A stretch of DNA of 64,000 bases, from contig FTLJ01000307.1 in NCBI GenBank assembly GCA_900155495.1, forward strand, positions 124,001-188,000, read 5' to 3'. The DNA is from Porogramme epimiltina. Lineage: Eukaryota; Basidiomycota; Agaricomycetes; Polyporales; Polyporaceae. How positions within the stretch are numbered: the stretch's first letter is position 1; every line of letters starts with the position of its first letter. The notes below the pieces were generated by a model. That model did not search any database, was not told the origin of the DNA, and saw nothing but the letters and a program-made list of their open reading frames with translations. The translations under genes and the position numbers were made by a program. This document shows, piece after piece, positions 46,021 through 58,301 of the stretch.

Positions 46021-46080
46021 CTTATATACACTTCTACACCCACTCAACATTTCGACTCGTGCTGTTTCCACAGGGGAAAC
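46021..46080 (-). promoter_or_regulatory. HSP12 promoter: TATA box and STRE-like core
   Basis: On the minus strand GTATATAAG lies at 46029-46021, about 100 bp before the ATG. An AGGGG/CCCCT core sits at 46072-46076 within the palindrome-like GTTTCCACAGGGGAAAC. STRE elements (AGGGG) drive HSP12 in yeast; that they act here is inferred. Confidence 0.45.
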
Positions 46081-47776
46081 TGTCCGCCACCTCCTTTTGT
46101 GGAGCGGAGGAGTGCTCTGACGTAGAGCGAAGACATTGCCTAAACCGGCATGTAACCTGCCCTAAGCGGTAGCGTATGTGCGCTGACGTCGACCCAGGGC
46201 ATCGAATGGTCGAGCCCATGACATATTCCGCGTCATTGGGAGTCGTCATGGGTCGATGCGCATCGTGTTAGGAGTTGATTTGGGCAAACATCGTGCTCGT
46301 GAAGATCCCCCGTGTATCCCTTTGCCTCCTCACCGCTGCGCAAGTATGTAGAACCTCCCTTCAACGCGAAATATCCTCATGTTCTCATCCGCCCCGTGAC
46401 CAACCTAGCCGCTGCCCGCAGCAACGACTCCCTAGGCGAAGATGGCGCGATTGGTATGGTAAACCATCGTCTATTATTAGTAGTCGAAGAGGCTCAATCC
46501 ATCAGGCCATCGAGTGGCTCTTCTCTGCCCCAGATATCTGTACGTTCGCCCCCGGGGTGCGTGCGCACTTCTTTGGCCTGCCGAGACCTGCCTTCCATCC
46601 TGTTCGGCCGGGACCTTCGGTGCCTAGCGGCGGTGTTCCGAAAGGCTCATCGACGCCGTCGACGTCCCAAAACATGATGATGGATCCTCCAACTGAGGCA
46701 TCAACTCTAGCATCTGCCGCTAGTGCTTACGCGTTACACGCCCCCTGAGTGGTGGATTTCACTGATAACCCCTTGTGACAGGTATGGACTTCACTCGCCT
46801 CCGCAATACGCGTACTCGCACCGAATCACTAGGAAACTGCTTCGGCCAAACCTCCATCCCGCGGATGAACGCTCTCCAATCTGATCACCCTTAAGACAGG
46901 TGCCGATGAAAGCTGGTGTAAGTTATTCTGGGACGCTCGGCTACCGGCAACCCAGGAGGAGATCCGGGTCGACCCTCGGGGGCGTCGGGATTGACGCGCA
47001 CGAAATGACGCGTCAACACAGCCTCCTCTCTCACAACTCCGATCATGCCGTCACGCGATTCCAGCTTCATCCATCTCGACCTTCCACTCAGCGACTCGGT
47101 GAGCCTATTTTTGTTTCAAAGCTGTTCAGATGACGATGGTTGACCTTGGGACAGAGCTTGTGTTGCGCTCTACATCCTACGATGGCTGAGCATCTGCGAC
47201 CTCAGCGATGGGAAATGGATACCGCTTGGACTGCTCAGATGCCGCGGTGGGCAATTCAATAGACGGACACACCGTCGGTAAGGCTCTCATGTGAGTCCCG
47301 TTCATAGTGATCGACAATCATTCGTGATCTTCTGAATCTTACAAACTGAATAGGACGCGCATGCCCTTGGAGGCGCTACGAAGCAGACGACGGCCCTGAC
47401 ACTGTGGTGACGGCCATGATGCTCTGCCACGGTCCACATCACGCCCTGTTCCGCAATCCTGCACAGATGCAAAATTGGCGCAGACGCAGTTCTGTGATCT
47501 CTGCTGATGTTTGGCCGTGCAGGCCGCACGCCTATTAGTTCGCACGTCGCGACGGTACATAAAGGCTGGCACTCGCACGACGGCTTCCCCGAGTCGCCTG
47601 CCGACACCACGTCTCGTCGTCTTCCCCTTCCCTTTCTCCCTCCCTTTCTTCCTGCGGGCCCTGGCGGTTCCCTTTCCTTTGCCTTCCTGTTCATCTTCGC
47701 CGCCGTCCCGCATCGCGTTCTTCTCCTTCTCCCAGCTGTATATCTAGCTTAAAACACCTTCTTCACGACCCGGATC
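46081..47776. other. Intergenic region
   Basis: About 1.7 kb between HSP12 and the lipase gene. Several open frames near 46275-46748 lack recognisable motifs. The last 150 bp (47610-47760) is CT-rich leader with TATATCTAG just before the lipase start. Confidence 0.4.
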
Positions 47777-49029
47777 ATGACCCGCATCCTCAAGCCCTTC
47801 CTCGGCTTCGCCGCCCTGGCCGCGCTCGCACGCGCCGCCCCCGCACCGCTCTTCGGCATCAACTTCAGCTCGGGCGACGAGAGCAGCGACGCGCCCGCGG
47901 ACCTCTCCCAGACGGACATCTCACAGGACCTCGTCCGGCCCGCGCAGTTCTCGCGCGTCGCGTACTGCTCGTCTGGCGTCGTCACCAACTGGACGTGCGG
48001 CCCCCCGTGCGACGCGCTCGGGAAGAACGTGAAGGTCCTCGTCGCCGGCGGTGACGACGGCGAGATCCCCTCGTGTGAGTGCCCTCTTTGTGCCCCTGCA
48101 GCCCGCGCAACCCTTGCTGACATGTGCGCGCCTCGCATAGTCTTCGTCGCGCAGGACCCGGACACGCAGACGGTGGTCGTCGCGCACCAAGGCACGGACC
48201 CGCACAAGCTGCTCTCGATCGCGAACGACATCGAGTTCCTGCAGACGGACGCGAACGCGACGCTGTTCCCGCAGGCGGGCGCGGACGTGCAGCTGCACAG
48301 CGGCTTCCAGGACACGCAGGGGCGCACGGCGGACGTCGTGCTCGCGGCGGTGCAGGGCGCGCTCAACGACACGGGCTTCAAGAGCGTGATGGTCACGGGC
48401 CACTCGCTCGGCGCGGCGGTCGCGTCGCTCGACGCGGCGATGCTCCGAATGGCGCTCCCGGAGGACGTCGATGTCGGCGCGGTCGTGTTTGGGCTCCCGC
48501 GCGTTGGGAACCAGGCGTGGGCGGACTTGTACGACACACTGGTGAGCGTCCCCCCCCCTTCCTCCGCTGACGCTCGGTCTGCGCGCCCGCGGTCGTTTCG
48601 CTGCGCACCGCCGCTGCGCGGGCGAGGCGCTCGGTGTGCGCGCGCGCTGTTGGGTTGTGAGCGCGCGATGCTGACTGGCTCCTTGCTCCGCCCGCGCGTT
48701 TAGATCCCGAACTTTGCGCACGTCACGAACCAGAACGACCCGGTGCCGAACGTGCCGCCGCACGCGCTGTCGTTCCAGCACCCGTCTGGGGAGCTGCACA
48801 TCAAGACGGTCAGCTCTAACACGGGCAACGCGACGATGCTCGACTGCCCCGGCCAGGAGAACGACGTGAGTGCTGCAGCGCTCGTGGGCTCGCGGGGGTA
48901 TGAGTGTGCTAACGCGGCCTTCTGTAGAACTGCTCGGCGGGCAACTCGCTCCTCGACACGTCCATCCCGAACCACCTGGGCCCGTACTTTGGGGGCATCT
49001 CGTTCGGCGACAAGGCGTGTCCGCTTTAG
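47777..49029 (+). CDS. Secreted class 3 lipase
   Basis: Four exons (47777-48074, 48141-48541, 48704-48865, 48928-49029) code 320 residues. A signal peptide (LKPFLGFAALAALARA) precedes a mature alpha/beta-hydrolase. The oxyanion strand VVVAHQGTD, the nucleophile elbow VMVTGHSLGAA (Ser ~188), the acid in NQNDPVP (Asp) and the histidine in IPNHLGPYFG are in the order of the Rhizomucor-type lipase family. Extracellular triglyceride or feruloyl-ester hydrolysis is expected. Cys pairs (YCSS, NWTCGPPC, LDCPG, KACPL) fit a disulfide-stabilised secreted enzyme. Intron three is longer (162 nt) than the others. Confidence 0.94.
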
Positions 49030-51197
49030 GCGGCTCGTTCGTCGCTCTGTTGGTTGTCTATCGTCGGGGTGCATACTATGATGCGGACATGTGAACTCGT
49101 TATGCTTGAGCCTATGTATATAGTGCGCTTTCTTACTATTCGACATCTAATTTGAGGCTTTATGGGAAAGGCAGACACGATGCGCGCAGTTAGTTTTCGT
49201 GTCCGTCTGTGTATGCGTGCCAAGGAATGCCCTTTGGAGGAGCGTGTAGACAGCATAAAGAGTTGCTTATGAAGGAGGGGCGTCATTAAAGAAGAGAAGG
49301 TAATTTATCCTTTGTGATGGCTTCCCGGGGCGAAAGTTTGGTCATGCGCGCCGTGAGAGGTGTCTTCATTCCCCAGCTCAACTACGGTAGTTCATAAATG
49401 AAGTTGTGGGTCCCAGCGCTATGAAAGATGGCGGCCGTAGAGTGGATCCCAGCACGGCCGAGGGGCTGGAAGCCGTCCGGGCCGCAACAGGGACGCGTTC
49501 GACGGAAGAACGGTGAGGCATCGCGATCGGCCTGGCGCACCGCGATCGCGTCGGCTGCGCTCGGCTAGATGTGCGCCCCGGAGCGGTATCGGCGCCACAA
49601 AGGACGGGGAGCACACTACGCCCTCGGCTAAGCTGTCCATATCGCCCGCCACCCCCTTCGCGCCCCCGCCCGCCGCCCCGGGGCGCGCTGCGGGCGACGT
49701 ACGCGACGCGGGCGTGTGGCGCGCTCGCCAGCCCCGTCCGTGCGGGTCACGCGCCGCCGTCAGGGGGCCGCCAGACTGTATTGGAACCTTGTCTGGCGGC
49801 CCCACGCACGCCATTGGCGGCGCCGCAGGGTGGCCATCGCATGTCTTTACGGTTTCGGACGTGTCGGACGCGGGGGAGAGAGGGCGGGGGAGGGCGCGCG
49901 TGCTGTGGAAGGCGAGAGACGATAGCCGGAACGGGAGTCCCGAGGCTCGGCTAGACCGTGCGCCGGGGAGGATATGAGGGGCTCAACGCTTTACGCACGG
50001 GGCGGCCAAGCTTGCCTCCTCCACCTCGGTGACTCCCTCCGATCGATACTTAACGCTCCTCGCCCCCAGACCGCCACCGCACCTCATGCTTTCGACCGGC
50101 CGCACTGCTCTCCACCCGTCTCGGATCGCACTCGCTGGAAACGTCCATTCTGCGAGGTGAGTGCAGTCTCGATCCCTCTTTTTGTCTGGGTAGGCGTGGG
50201 ACGGGGAGCTTGGGAGCTTGGGGGGATGGTGGCGAACGGGCTGCGGATGTATGAGAACGACAGACTCGCGTTCGCGTGCTCGATAGGACGTCAGATGCAT
50301 GCACGCTCTTCCATGGTGCGTTACTGGCAAGTTGTTAGCCATGTCTCGCGGCTATGATGTATGCTTCATATCCTCCAGGAAGTGCAACACAGCGCACGGG
50401 CTGAGCTCCCCGTATTCGCCCCCACACGGCGTTCATCGAGAGCTATCCGATGGTTCTGCTGCGCGTCGTGCATCTTCGACGACGTCATCGGTCCGTCATT
50501 CTTTTTGGCGAAACAACACCTTCCGCCTCCCCGGGACCGCGTGCGCATCAGGAACCCCATATCGCTGCTACGCGCACTTGAAATCACGTCCTGCGAGGCG
50601 ATGCGGACGTGCACCGCGCGGGCTAGACCCTGCGGGCGAATCAGGCACCTCGCGTTCGGGGACAGGCCGTCCAACGCCTGAGCCACCTTCTCGCCCGGCT
50701 AGTCGCCTCCCGGACGTGCACGAGGCGTTTATCTGCGGACTGGATTACCGTGTGCGCGCCATGCCCCGCGCGAGATAGTCTGGTGCGCTCGCACGAGGGT
50801 GCTCGCATTGGTGGGGCGGGCGGACCATACGGTCTGGCCGTCGTCGATGAGATGACACCGAGCATGGACGCCCTCCTTCTAGCTACAGAGAAGGAGAGAA
50901 GGGGCTGCATGGCGTCTTACGGCGGGCTATATGCGCGCCCTCCGCGCTCACACGAACCCTGTTTATCCCGATCGCCTCCTATGATTTTTTCGCGCTCCCG
51001 ACCACGACCTCTTTCTTCCCCATTCACCACCAGGGTCCTTTGGGCCCGCGAAAGGCTCGTCGCTGACACGGCCGCCCCGCTCCAGTTCTCGCCACGCATT
51101 TTCTACTGCGGCATTGTCACGGAACGTGCACGAAGCCCTCCAGAGCGCCCCCTCGTCCAGCATAAAGCCCGCACCGCGACGCACCTCCGTCCGCACC
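49030..51197. other. Long intergenic region with possible 5' exon
   Basis: Contains the lipase 3' flank, a perfect 13-bp hairpin (49764-49803), and a possible first exon for the aminotransferase at 50092-50154 (see findings). Otherwise only composition-driven open frames. Confidence 0.45.
49764..49803. repeat. Perfect 13-bp inverted repeat
   Basis: GGGGCCGCCAGAC and its exact reverse complement GTCTGGCGGCCCC are separated by 14 nt. It lies 0.7 kb downstream of the lipase gene, with no T-run after it. Confidence 0.8.
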
Positions 51198-52869
51198 ATG
51201 GCATCTTCCTCCCAGTCCCACGCATCGCTCGTCGAGTTCGGCCAACGGCACGTCACGAAGGGCCTCGGGCGTATCGTCGAGGCGGTCATCACCAAGGGTG
51301 AGGGCTCCTATGTCACCCTCGGCGACGGCCGCAAGATGCTCGACTTCACCTGCGGTATCGGTGTAACTAACCTCGGTGAGTATGCAAATGGTACGAGGGG
51401 GATGAGGGCTCACCGTTTTTCGCCTTTGCTAGGCCACTGCCATCCGAAAATCAGCAAGGCTGCTGCTGATCAGTGTCTGAACGGCATCGTGCACGCCCAG
51501 GTGCGCTATTCCGATCATTCCAATGACGAAAAGTTTGGCTGAAGAGATATGTGCTCTCAGTGCAGCATCGGCTTCCACGAGCCCTACCTGCAGCTCATCG
51601 AGCGCCTCCTCCCAATGATGCCCCACCCCTCCCTCGACTCGTTCTTCTTCTGGAACTCGGGCTCTGAGGCCGTCGAGGCGGCGATCAAGATGGCGCGGAC
51701 GGTCACGGGCCGCCAGAACATCATTCACATGCAGGGCGCGTACCACGGCCGCACGTTCGGCGCGATGGCGGTGACGAAGAGCAAGACGATCTACAGCGAG
51801 GGCTTCCACCCGCTCATGGTGCGTGCCCCTACCAATGTTCTGCGCGCAACGTGGTGTTGACTACGCGCCCAGCCCGGCACGTACGCGCTGCCCTTCCCGT
51901 ACTGGCACCAGCTCGGGCTGCCGGTCGACACGCCGGCGGAGACGCTGTCGCAGATGTGCCTGAACCAGCTGCACCTGCTGCTCGCGCAGGCGAGCGCGCC
52001 GCGCGACACGGCGGCGATCATCATCGAGCCCGTGCTCGGCGAGGGCGGGTACGTGCCCGCGCCGGCGGCGTTCCTCGAGGGCCTGCGCGCGGTGTGCGAC
52101 CAGCACGGGATCCTGCTCGTCATCGACGAGGTGCAGTCGGGGTACGGCCGCACGGGGAAGAATTATAACATTGAGTACTCGGGCGTGCGGCCGGACATCC
52201 TCCTCAGCGCGAAGGTGCGTCCCTGTTCCGTTTGCGGCGGCGCGGGTGCCTGTCAGGGGAGAGCTGACTGGCGGCGGCAGGGCTTGGCGAACGGCTTCCC
52301 GCTGAGCGCGATCATCAGCCGGAAGGAGCTCACGGACAAGCTCAAGCCGGGCTCGATGGGCGGGACGTACGCGGGCAACGCGGTGTCGTGCGCGGCGGCG
52401 GTCGCGTCCGCGGAGGTGATGAAGGAGGAGAACATCCTCGAGAACGTCAACGCGCGGTACGTCCCCCCCTTCCCCTCCCCTCACCCTCTGCCTCCGCACA
52501 GACGCTAACGGGCGGGTTTCGACGTGACGTAGGTCGGCGGAGCTGTTCGCGGCGCTGCGCGCGGTGCGCGACGACCCGGCGACGAAGGGCGCGGTGCTGG
52601 ACGTGCGCGGGCAGGGCCTCATGGTCGCGGTCGAGTTCGCGTCGCCCGCGGGCGCGGGCGCGTTCGACGCGCTGCGCGTGGCCGGGGCGCCGGAGAAGAT
52701 GGCGGGCCGCGTCGCGCGCAAGTGCGTCGAGAAGGGGATGTTGTTGTTGACGACGAGCGTGTATGAGGTCGTGAGGTTCATTCCGGCGCTGAATATCTCG
52801 AAGGAGGATCTGGAGAAGGGGTGTAAGATCTTTAAGGAGGCGGTGGCGGAGGTCGTGCGTGAGGGGTGA
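51198..52869 (+). CDS. Class III PLP aminotransferase (4-aminobutyrate aminotransferase type)
   Basis: Six exons (51198-51375, 51433-51500, 51561-51818, 51873-52214, 52281-52456, 52533-52869) give 452 residues. Family marks are GHCHPKISKAAADQ, FFWNSGSEAVEAAIKMAR, the GAYHGRTFGAMA segment, IIIEPVLGEGGYVPAP, LLVIDEVQSGYGRTG and the Schiff-base lysine in LSAKGLANGFPLSA (Lys ~282), then GGTYAGNAVSCAAA. It transfers the amino group of GABA or another omega-amino acid to 2-oxoglutarate. The start at 51198 has a strong context (ACCATGG), but in-frame codons upstream and a possible presequence exon at 50092 suggest a longer, mitochondrial form. Confidence 0.92.
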
Positions 52870-52975
52870 GGTGGGGTTGGGGGCCCGGGAGGAGGGAGGA
52901 GGGCGCGGGGGTGTTTTGGGTGCTGGTTGTTGGTTGGACGCGCCGCGGTCGGTGGGCGTGAAGGACTTGGGGAGC

Positions 52976-53281
52976 AGCTTTGTACTGTATAGAAAAGGAA
53001 TGTGAACGCGAATGTACAATTAGTGCGAGCCCTTTTCGCAGAGGCCATCGCGGAGGTTGTGCGCGAGGGCTGAGTGGCCTGGTTAAGGGAGAGAGAGGTA
53101 TTCTGCAATTGCAGGGGTGCTAATTGAACGAGGGCAGCGAACTTTGTACTGTATAGGAAAGGAATGTGAACAAGATAGTGCAATTGATCCTGACCCTTTG
53201 CGCAGAGGTTGTGCGCACTGCGCGAGGATTGCAGATGAGAGGACGCGAGAAGGACCAGGGCAGCAGCTCTAGAAAAGGAAC
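52976..53281. repeat. Tandem copies of the aminotransferase 3' end
   Basis: A ~70-bp unit (CTTTGTACTGTATAG, AAAGGAATGTGAAC, TTCGCAGAGG) occurs at 52976-53045 and 53140-53207. The first copy is followed by codons for EAIAEVVREG and a stop (53041-53073), matching the end of the real gene (EAVAEVVREG, stop at 52869). A shorter third piece (GCAGCTCTAGAAAAGGAA) lies at 53264-53281. The array is untranslated remnant sequence. Confidence 0.75.
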
Positions 53282-54154
53282 CTAAGTAGCTGGTTGTTCG
53301 TCAATAGATCACCGTCCAATAGCGGAGTTCGCTCGGCAGGTGGCGGCATGACCCGCCGATTGATGTCCGCCGGAGTCTGGCCCGATATTGGCTGAATGCG
53401 CGCAAACCAGTGGCCAATCCGGTGGTTGGACCAGACGGCCGATCCAAGGAGGTGAGCGTTTTGCTTGACGAATCGTCGACCCGCGGCCTGCCGCAATACA
53501 AACCGTTGGCGGCATCTCGAAGCACGTCGTGCGAGACATCGGCGCAGGAGACCGCCTGCGGCGGGCGACTCGGAGGTTCGAGGCGTCGGCCGGCATGCTT
53601 CGGCGGGGATGTGCCGACGATCGGCAGGCGTGTGCCGATGTCTGCACGCGTGCGCCGATAGCTGTATGCGGCATGCAGCCTGTACTCATCCTCGCTACTC
53701 GCCCTCCCAGTCGTCGTCTGTGCGCGCGCCCGCCGCTGTACGGGTCGCTGGCGCGAAGGCTGGTCGGACTCCCAGGTTTATTCTTGGCCTTGCACACACC
53801 CGGGGGGCGGCTGCCCGCAATAGGAACGAGGGCTGCCACGGACGGGCCTTCGAAGACGGGAGAACGCAGGTTATTCTCGCTCGCGCGGCCGGGGAAGCCG
53901 TCCGCGCCGGGACCGTGCCGCACCCTCCCTGCCACTCGCGCTCCCACCTGCCGCCTCTCCTGCCGCCACCTCCGAGTCCTCCCACCTCTCTCACCCTGAT
54001 TCCCCTTCCCTCCTCCGTCGCCCGCACCGCCTTTTTCTTTCCGCTACGCCCACCTCGAGCGACGGGCACCGCTCTCCCCCGGCTCTCCTCCTCCTGCCCC
54101 CCGCCCCCGCCGTGGAATCCGCCGCCCTCCGATTCCTGAGCACCGCCTCCCACC
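53282..54154. other. Intergenic region
   Basis: Promoter and leader of the RING gene. The last ~230 bp is strongly CT-rich. A short GCCGAT/CGGCA-rich cluster lies near 53580-53660. No gene is supported. Confidence 0.45.
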
Positions 54155-56798
54155 ATGCTCCCCAGATCCTCCCCCGCCACAGCCAGGCTTGGATCTCCCG
54201 GGGGGCTCAGCCCCGCCCGGCCCAGTCACTGCCGCAGCAGCAGCCCCACCACCACGCGACATCCGCGCGGCGCACGGCCCCAACACCGCGCGCCCCCTCT
54301 CGCGCTCGCGCTCGTGCTCACCGTGCTCGCGGTGCTGCTCCTCGCGGCGCCGGCCCGCGCGTACGTCCCCGCGCAGCCGACGAACAACACGGACGTCGCC
54401 CAGGCCGCGGGCCAGAACTTCACGGACAACTCCAAGCTCGGCCTCCAGTGGTTCTCGGGCGGCTCGTACTCGGAGCAGATCTCGTACCAGCTTGTGGGCG
54501 CGGAGAGCACTGGCATCAACAAGGTGTGTCTTTATTCGTGCATCTCTGCTAGGGCGCTGGATGGGTCGCGCAATGGGTGGTGGTCAGGCAGGCAGGATGG
54601 CGAGCGGATGGATGCGGAGGAGGTGGGCGGGGCAATGGTGGCAGGATGGTCGATTTGGGCTGGGTGGCGGGAGATGGCCGCGAACGGGATGTGAAGATGG
54701 GTCGCGGCAGCTCGGGCGGAGCTTACTGGCGGGAGGATAGGCGCGAACGGGACGGGCGGGGCGGACGGCAGAGTTGGCCGATCGCGACTCGTCCGGTCGT
54801 CATACATGACTGCCGTACCCCGGCTTCTCTGCTGAGCTTCGGCATGAACTGATACCCCGCTTCTTCCAGGGAGCGCTCGTTCACTTCTCTGAGGAGAAGC
54901 TCACGAACGGTACAAGTGAGTGCTTGGTGCCTCTCCGAGTGCTCGCCTCTTGACTGTATTCGCATCGACCTCGTTAGCGACTACACCATGGATCGCGCTC
55001 GTCTCGTGCGATGCGAACTCGACGGATGCATCCATGGAAGACGACATCTTCACTCTGGCCAAGGATCGCGGAGCGGTGGCTGCGGTACGCTCCCTTTTTG
55101 CTATATCTCACCTCACGCTCGCCTGACACGAGTATAGCTCCTATATTCCCTCACGTCCAAGTCGTGTTTCATCAACCCCGAGTACTCGAACCCCGCAAAT
55201 TTTGATCAAGTCATGGACATCTTTGCCACACAGTCTCTGTCTTCATCCAAGTAGGCTTCCGTGCTTGCCGTCCGAGTACTTTACTGACTATTCTTTGTAG
55301 ATTGATTGAAGGCGAGTTCGACAGCATCCTAGGCAACTCTTCAAAGTATTACTGGTTCAGCGCGTCTATGCTAAACGACTCCGCTTCCGACATCAACACC
55401 GCGATCAAGAAGGGTAACGTCCCTGAGCCGGGGTACCTATTCGCGACTCTGGTTGCGTCCAATGCAACAGATTCTACCAACTCGACCGACTCGGGGAGCA
55501 CCACGTCCAGCTCGGATAGTGGTACCTCCCCTAACCCAGGTAACACGAATACGAGCCTCGCGATGTATGTTCTGCTGTGCCTGTTCGCCGTCCTCATGTA
55601 TTGAACGCCCTCTCATCTCAGGATCATCCTGTATGCCATCACGGGCTGCGTTTCCGCGCTCTTCTGCATCGTGATCGTTTCCGGCGTACGTCCGCTTCCC
55701 CAACTCAATGCCGGCCAGGCCGAGCGGGCCCTTCTGACGGGCGCACCCCCCCACAGGCGATCAGGGCGATCCGGCACCCCGAGCGCTACGGCCCGCGGAC
55801 GGGGACCGCGTTCGGCCCCGAGGGCGGGCTCGGCGCGCAGAGCCGCGCGCGCGGCCTCACGCGGGCGATTCTCGACACGTTCCCCGTGGTCAAGTTCGGG
55901 CGCTCGGACGACGGCGCGGCGCTCCCCCCCGGCGGAGGTGTGGGGAAGGACGTGGAGAGCGCGGGGAGCACGGAGATGGCCGCGGTCCCGGCGCGCCCGC
56001 CTAGTCGGAGCACCGACGCGGGCGACGCGGACGTCGCGGTCGAGCTGCGCGACTGGAAGGCGATGGACATGGTCGTCTCTGGCGCGCCTGCGGCCGTCTC
56101 GCTCCCCCTCGCTGACGGCGCGGACGACGAGAAGGCGGCGGTGCGGCGTGCCGCCGCGGGGACGCGCGCGGACGCCGAGGTCTCGGGCGAGAACCAGCGC
56201 GCGAGCACGTCGTCGGATCCCTCTTCGTCGTCGGTGGGTGCGGTGGCGGTGCCGCGCCCGCCCAAGGCGGCGGCGGGCGAGGAGCGCGACGTGGTGCCGG
56301 ACGCGATCGGGCACGAGACGTGTCCGATTTGCATCGTCGACTTTGAGGAGGGCGACGACCTGCGCGTGCTCCCGTGCGAGGGGCACCACCGCTTCCACCA
56401 GGAGTGCGTCGACCAGTGGTTGCTTGAGCTCTCGAGCAGCTGTCCGATTTGCCGGCAAGGTGTGTCCTGTGTCCCCCTCCCTCTCCGCTCTCTCCCTCTT
56501 TCTGAGCGGTGCTGACGCGTCTGCGACAGACTTCCAGGCCCTGCAGACGATGATGTCCGACGGCGAGGAGGCCGCGGAGCACTCCGAGCCCGCGCACACG
56601 CTCCACCCCAGCAGCGCGGGGGGCCCGCATCTGGGCGGGGCGCGCCCGATCTCGTCCGCGGCGGCGCGCTTCTCGAAGTACCTCCGCACGGCGCGGCGGC
56701 GGCGGCGCGCGCGCGAGGACGCGGGCGGGTACGACGCGACGAACCCCCCGTTGCCGCTTGCGCTGCATACGGCGCTGCGCGAGGGCGAGGTGGAGTAG
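54155..56798 (+). CDS. PA-domain, RING-H2 transmembrane E3 ubiquitin ligase
   Basis: Eight exons (54155-54523, 54870-54915, 54978-55084, 55138-55250, 55301-55564, 55622-55685, 55757-56459, 56530-56798) give 644 residues. A signal anchor ([21 protein letters not shown], here residues ~48-68) leads to a luminal protease-associated domain ([29 protein letters not shown]) with many N-glycosylation sites. A transmembrane helix (~301-321, [20 protein letters not shown]) and a cytosolic part with a C3H2C3 RING follow (CPIC..., [21 protein letters not shown], ~508-553). This is the layout of RNF13/Tul1-like endosomal ligases. The first intron is 346 nt, far longer than the rest. The basic Ser/Pro-rich stretch before the signal anchor may mean the true start is further downstream. 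Confidence 0.92.
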
Positions 56799-58301
56799 GG
56801 GGGCGCGGGTGGGGGCTTTGGGCACTGGGGGTTCGGGCACTGGGGAGTGGGGAGGCTTTGGGTTGGTGTATGCGCCCCGCGAGAGGAGGGGGAGAGGATG
56901 TGCGTGTGGACTTCTGGAATGGGACGCTCGCTTTGTGTCCTGCCCCGCCCCGCCGTGCGTGTGTGGTGTTCCAGAGTGACGGTCCGACTTCGACTCGGCT
57001 CGGTTCGACGTGGGCGTGCGCAGTGCGCGCGCGCCCTTGTATTACTAGACGATACGCGGTTTGTACGACTTTTCACTACTTGTCCTGCTGCTCTTGATGC
57101 TTCGTTCGTTCCTTCGGGATTGGTACGCTAAGTAATAATCTAACTATCTGCAGAATCGCTCTGGAGATGAATGGTTTTACCACCTCTGATTTGGATGTTG
57201 GACGAGCGAGTGGCGAGGTGGATTTGTGAATCGAGTCTAACAGTTTACACAGGGTACAAGAGGTGGTCCTGCGGCGCATTCGAACTGACTATAGATGCAA
57301 AACTTTGATGATTCTGAGTGAATCATAGTGGGCTGTGGTACGTCCGGTTAAGGCTTTACTGTGACCAGCGTCCTGTTCTAACTCGACGGTGACTTGTTGC
57401 AGCAGGTGATGCAATGCAGACAGACTACGCGCGCAAACAGTGTCAATCGAGTATCGTTTTATACCCAATGCGTCCACGGTGATCGGACGACCGGGGCGGT
57501 TACACGCGTCATGACTCGCCCAACATTATCACCACCCCCGAGAAACGCTTAGTCGTGGTCCGACGAGTTGCAACTTACTTACAACACACAGCCACGTGCA
57601 CTCCCATCCCGTGACGACTGCTAACATTTACCGCTAGGAAATACTCAGAGTTCTCAGTGGAGAAATTGTACTCTGGACACTCTTTTGGGATAGGGCTTGA
57701 CCCGACACGCGTGGTCGGTCATATACAATATACCCTGCAACCAACGCCAGTCCCTCGACAGCTCCCGTGACGTCCATTCCTCTGTGGTGCGGACGAACCA
57801 ACAAATTCTATCCGGCGCCATCTGTAGCCCGCCCAACCGGGCTTACTGCAGAGACGCTCGGAATTTGAGGACCAAGAAGCCTATTCAGCTACCCGTTCTA
57901 TACATCGAAACGTCGTTGACAAATCGCTCTTCGCAATGTCCGTTTCAGCTTACCGAGTGTCCGTTCAACCGCGTGTAATCGTTGTCACCCTGACTCACTG
58001 TCCCTCTGTTGAGCTTGTGAGTCTCTTGGCCTCGTTGTCCGACGCCCACTCGGGTACCGCATTCCGGCTAATGCATTGGTTCGGCTACACGATGTTGCGG
58101 TCACGTTACCGTTCCTTTCGTAGGGTGGTTTAGGTCAGATTACCCTCTAGGTAAGAACGGTTCCTCATTTCCCCTCCGACAGCATAAACTCTGGGACAGT
58201 TCGGAGTTGTGCCGCAGGTATATAGACCAGACGGGCGACGCAGCATGGTTCTCTACACAACAATACACCCACAGGTCGTAAACTCTACACCCTCCTCAGC
58301 C
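56799..58301. other. Intergenic region, right half duplicated
   Basis: 3' flank of the RING gene to about 57100, then AT-richer sequence without genes. From about 57805 it is similar to the promoter side of the other dehydrogenase copy (reverse complement of ~10711-11225). Confidence 0.5.

Noticed and set aside
46275..46748. Plus-strand 157-codon open frame upstream of the lipase gene
   Set aside because: Low-complexity composition and no recognisable domain or splice partners.
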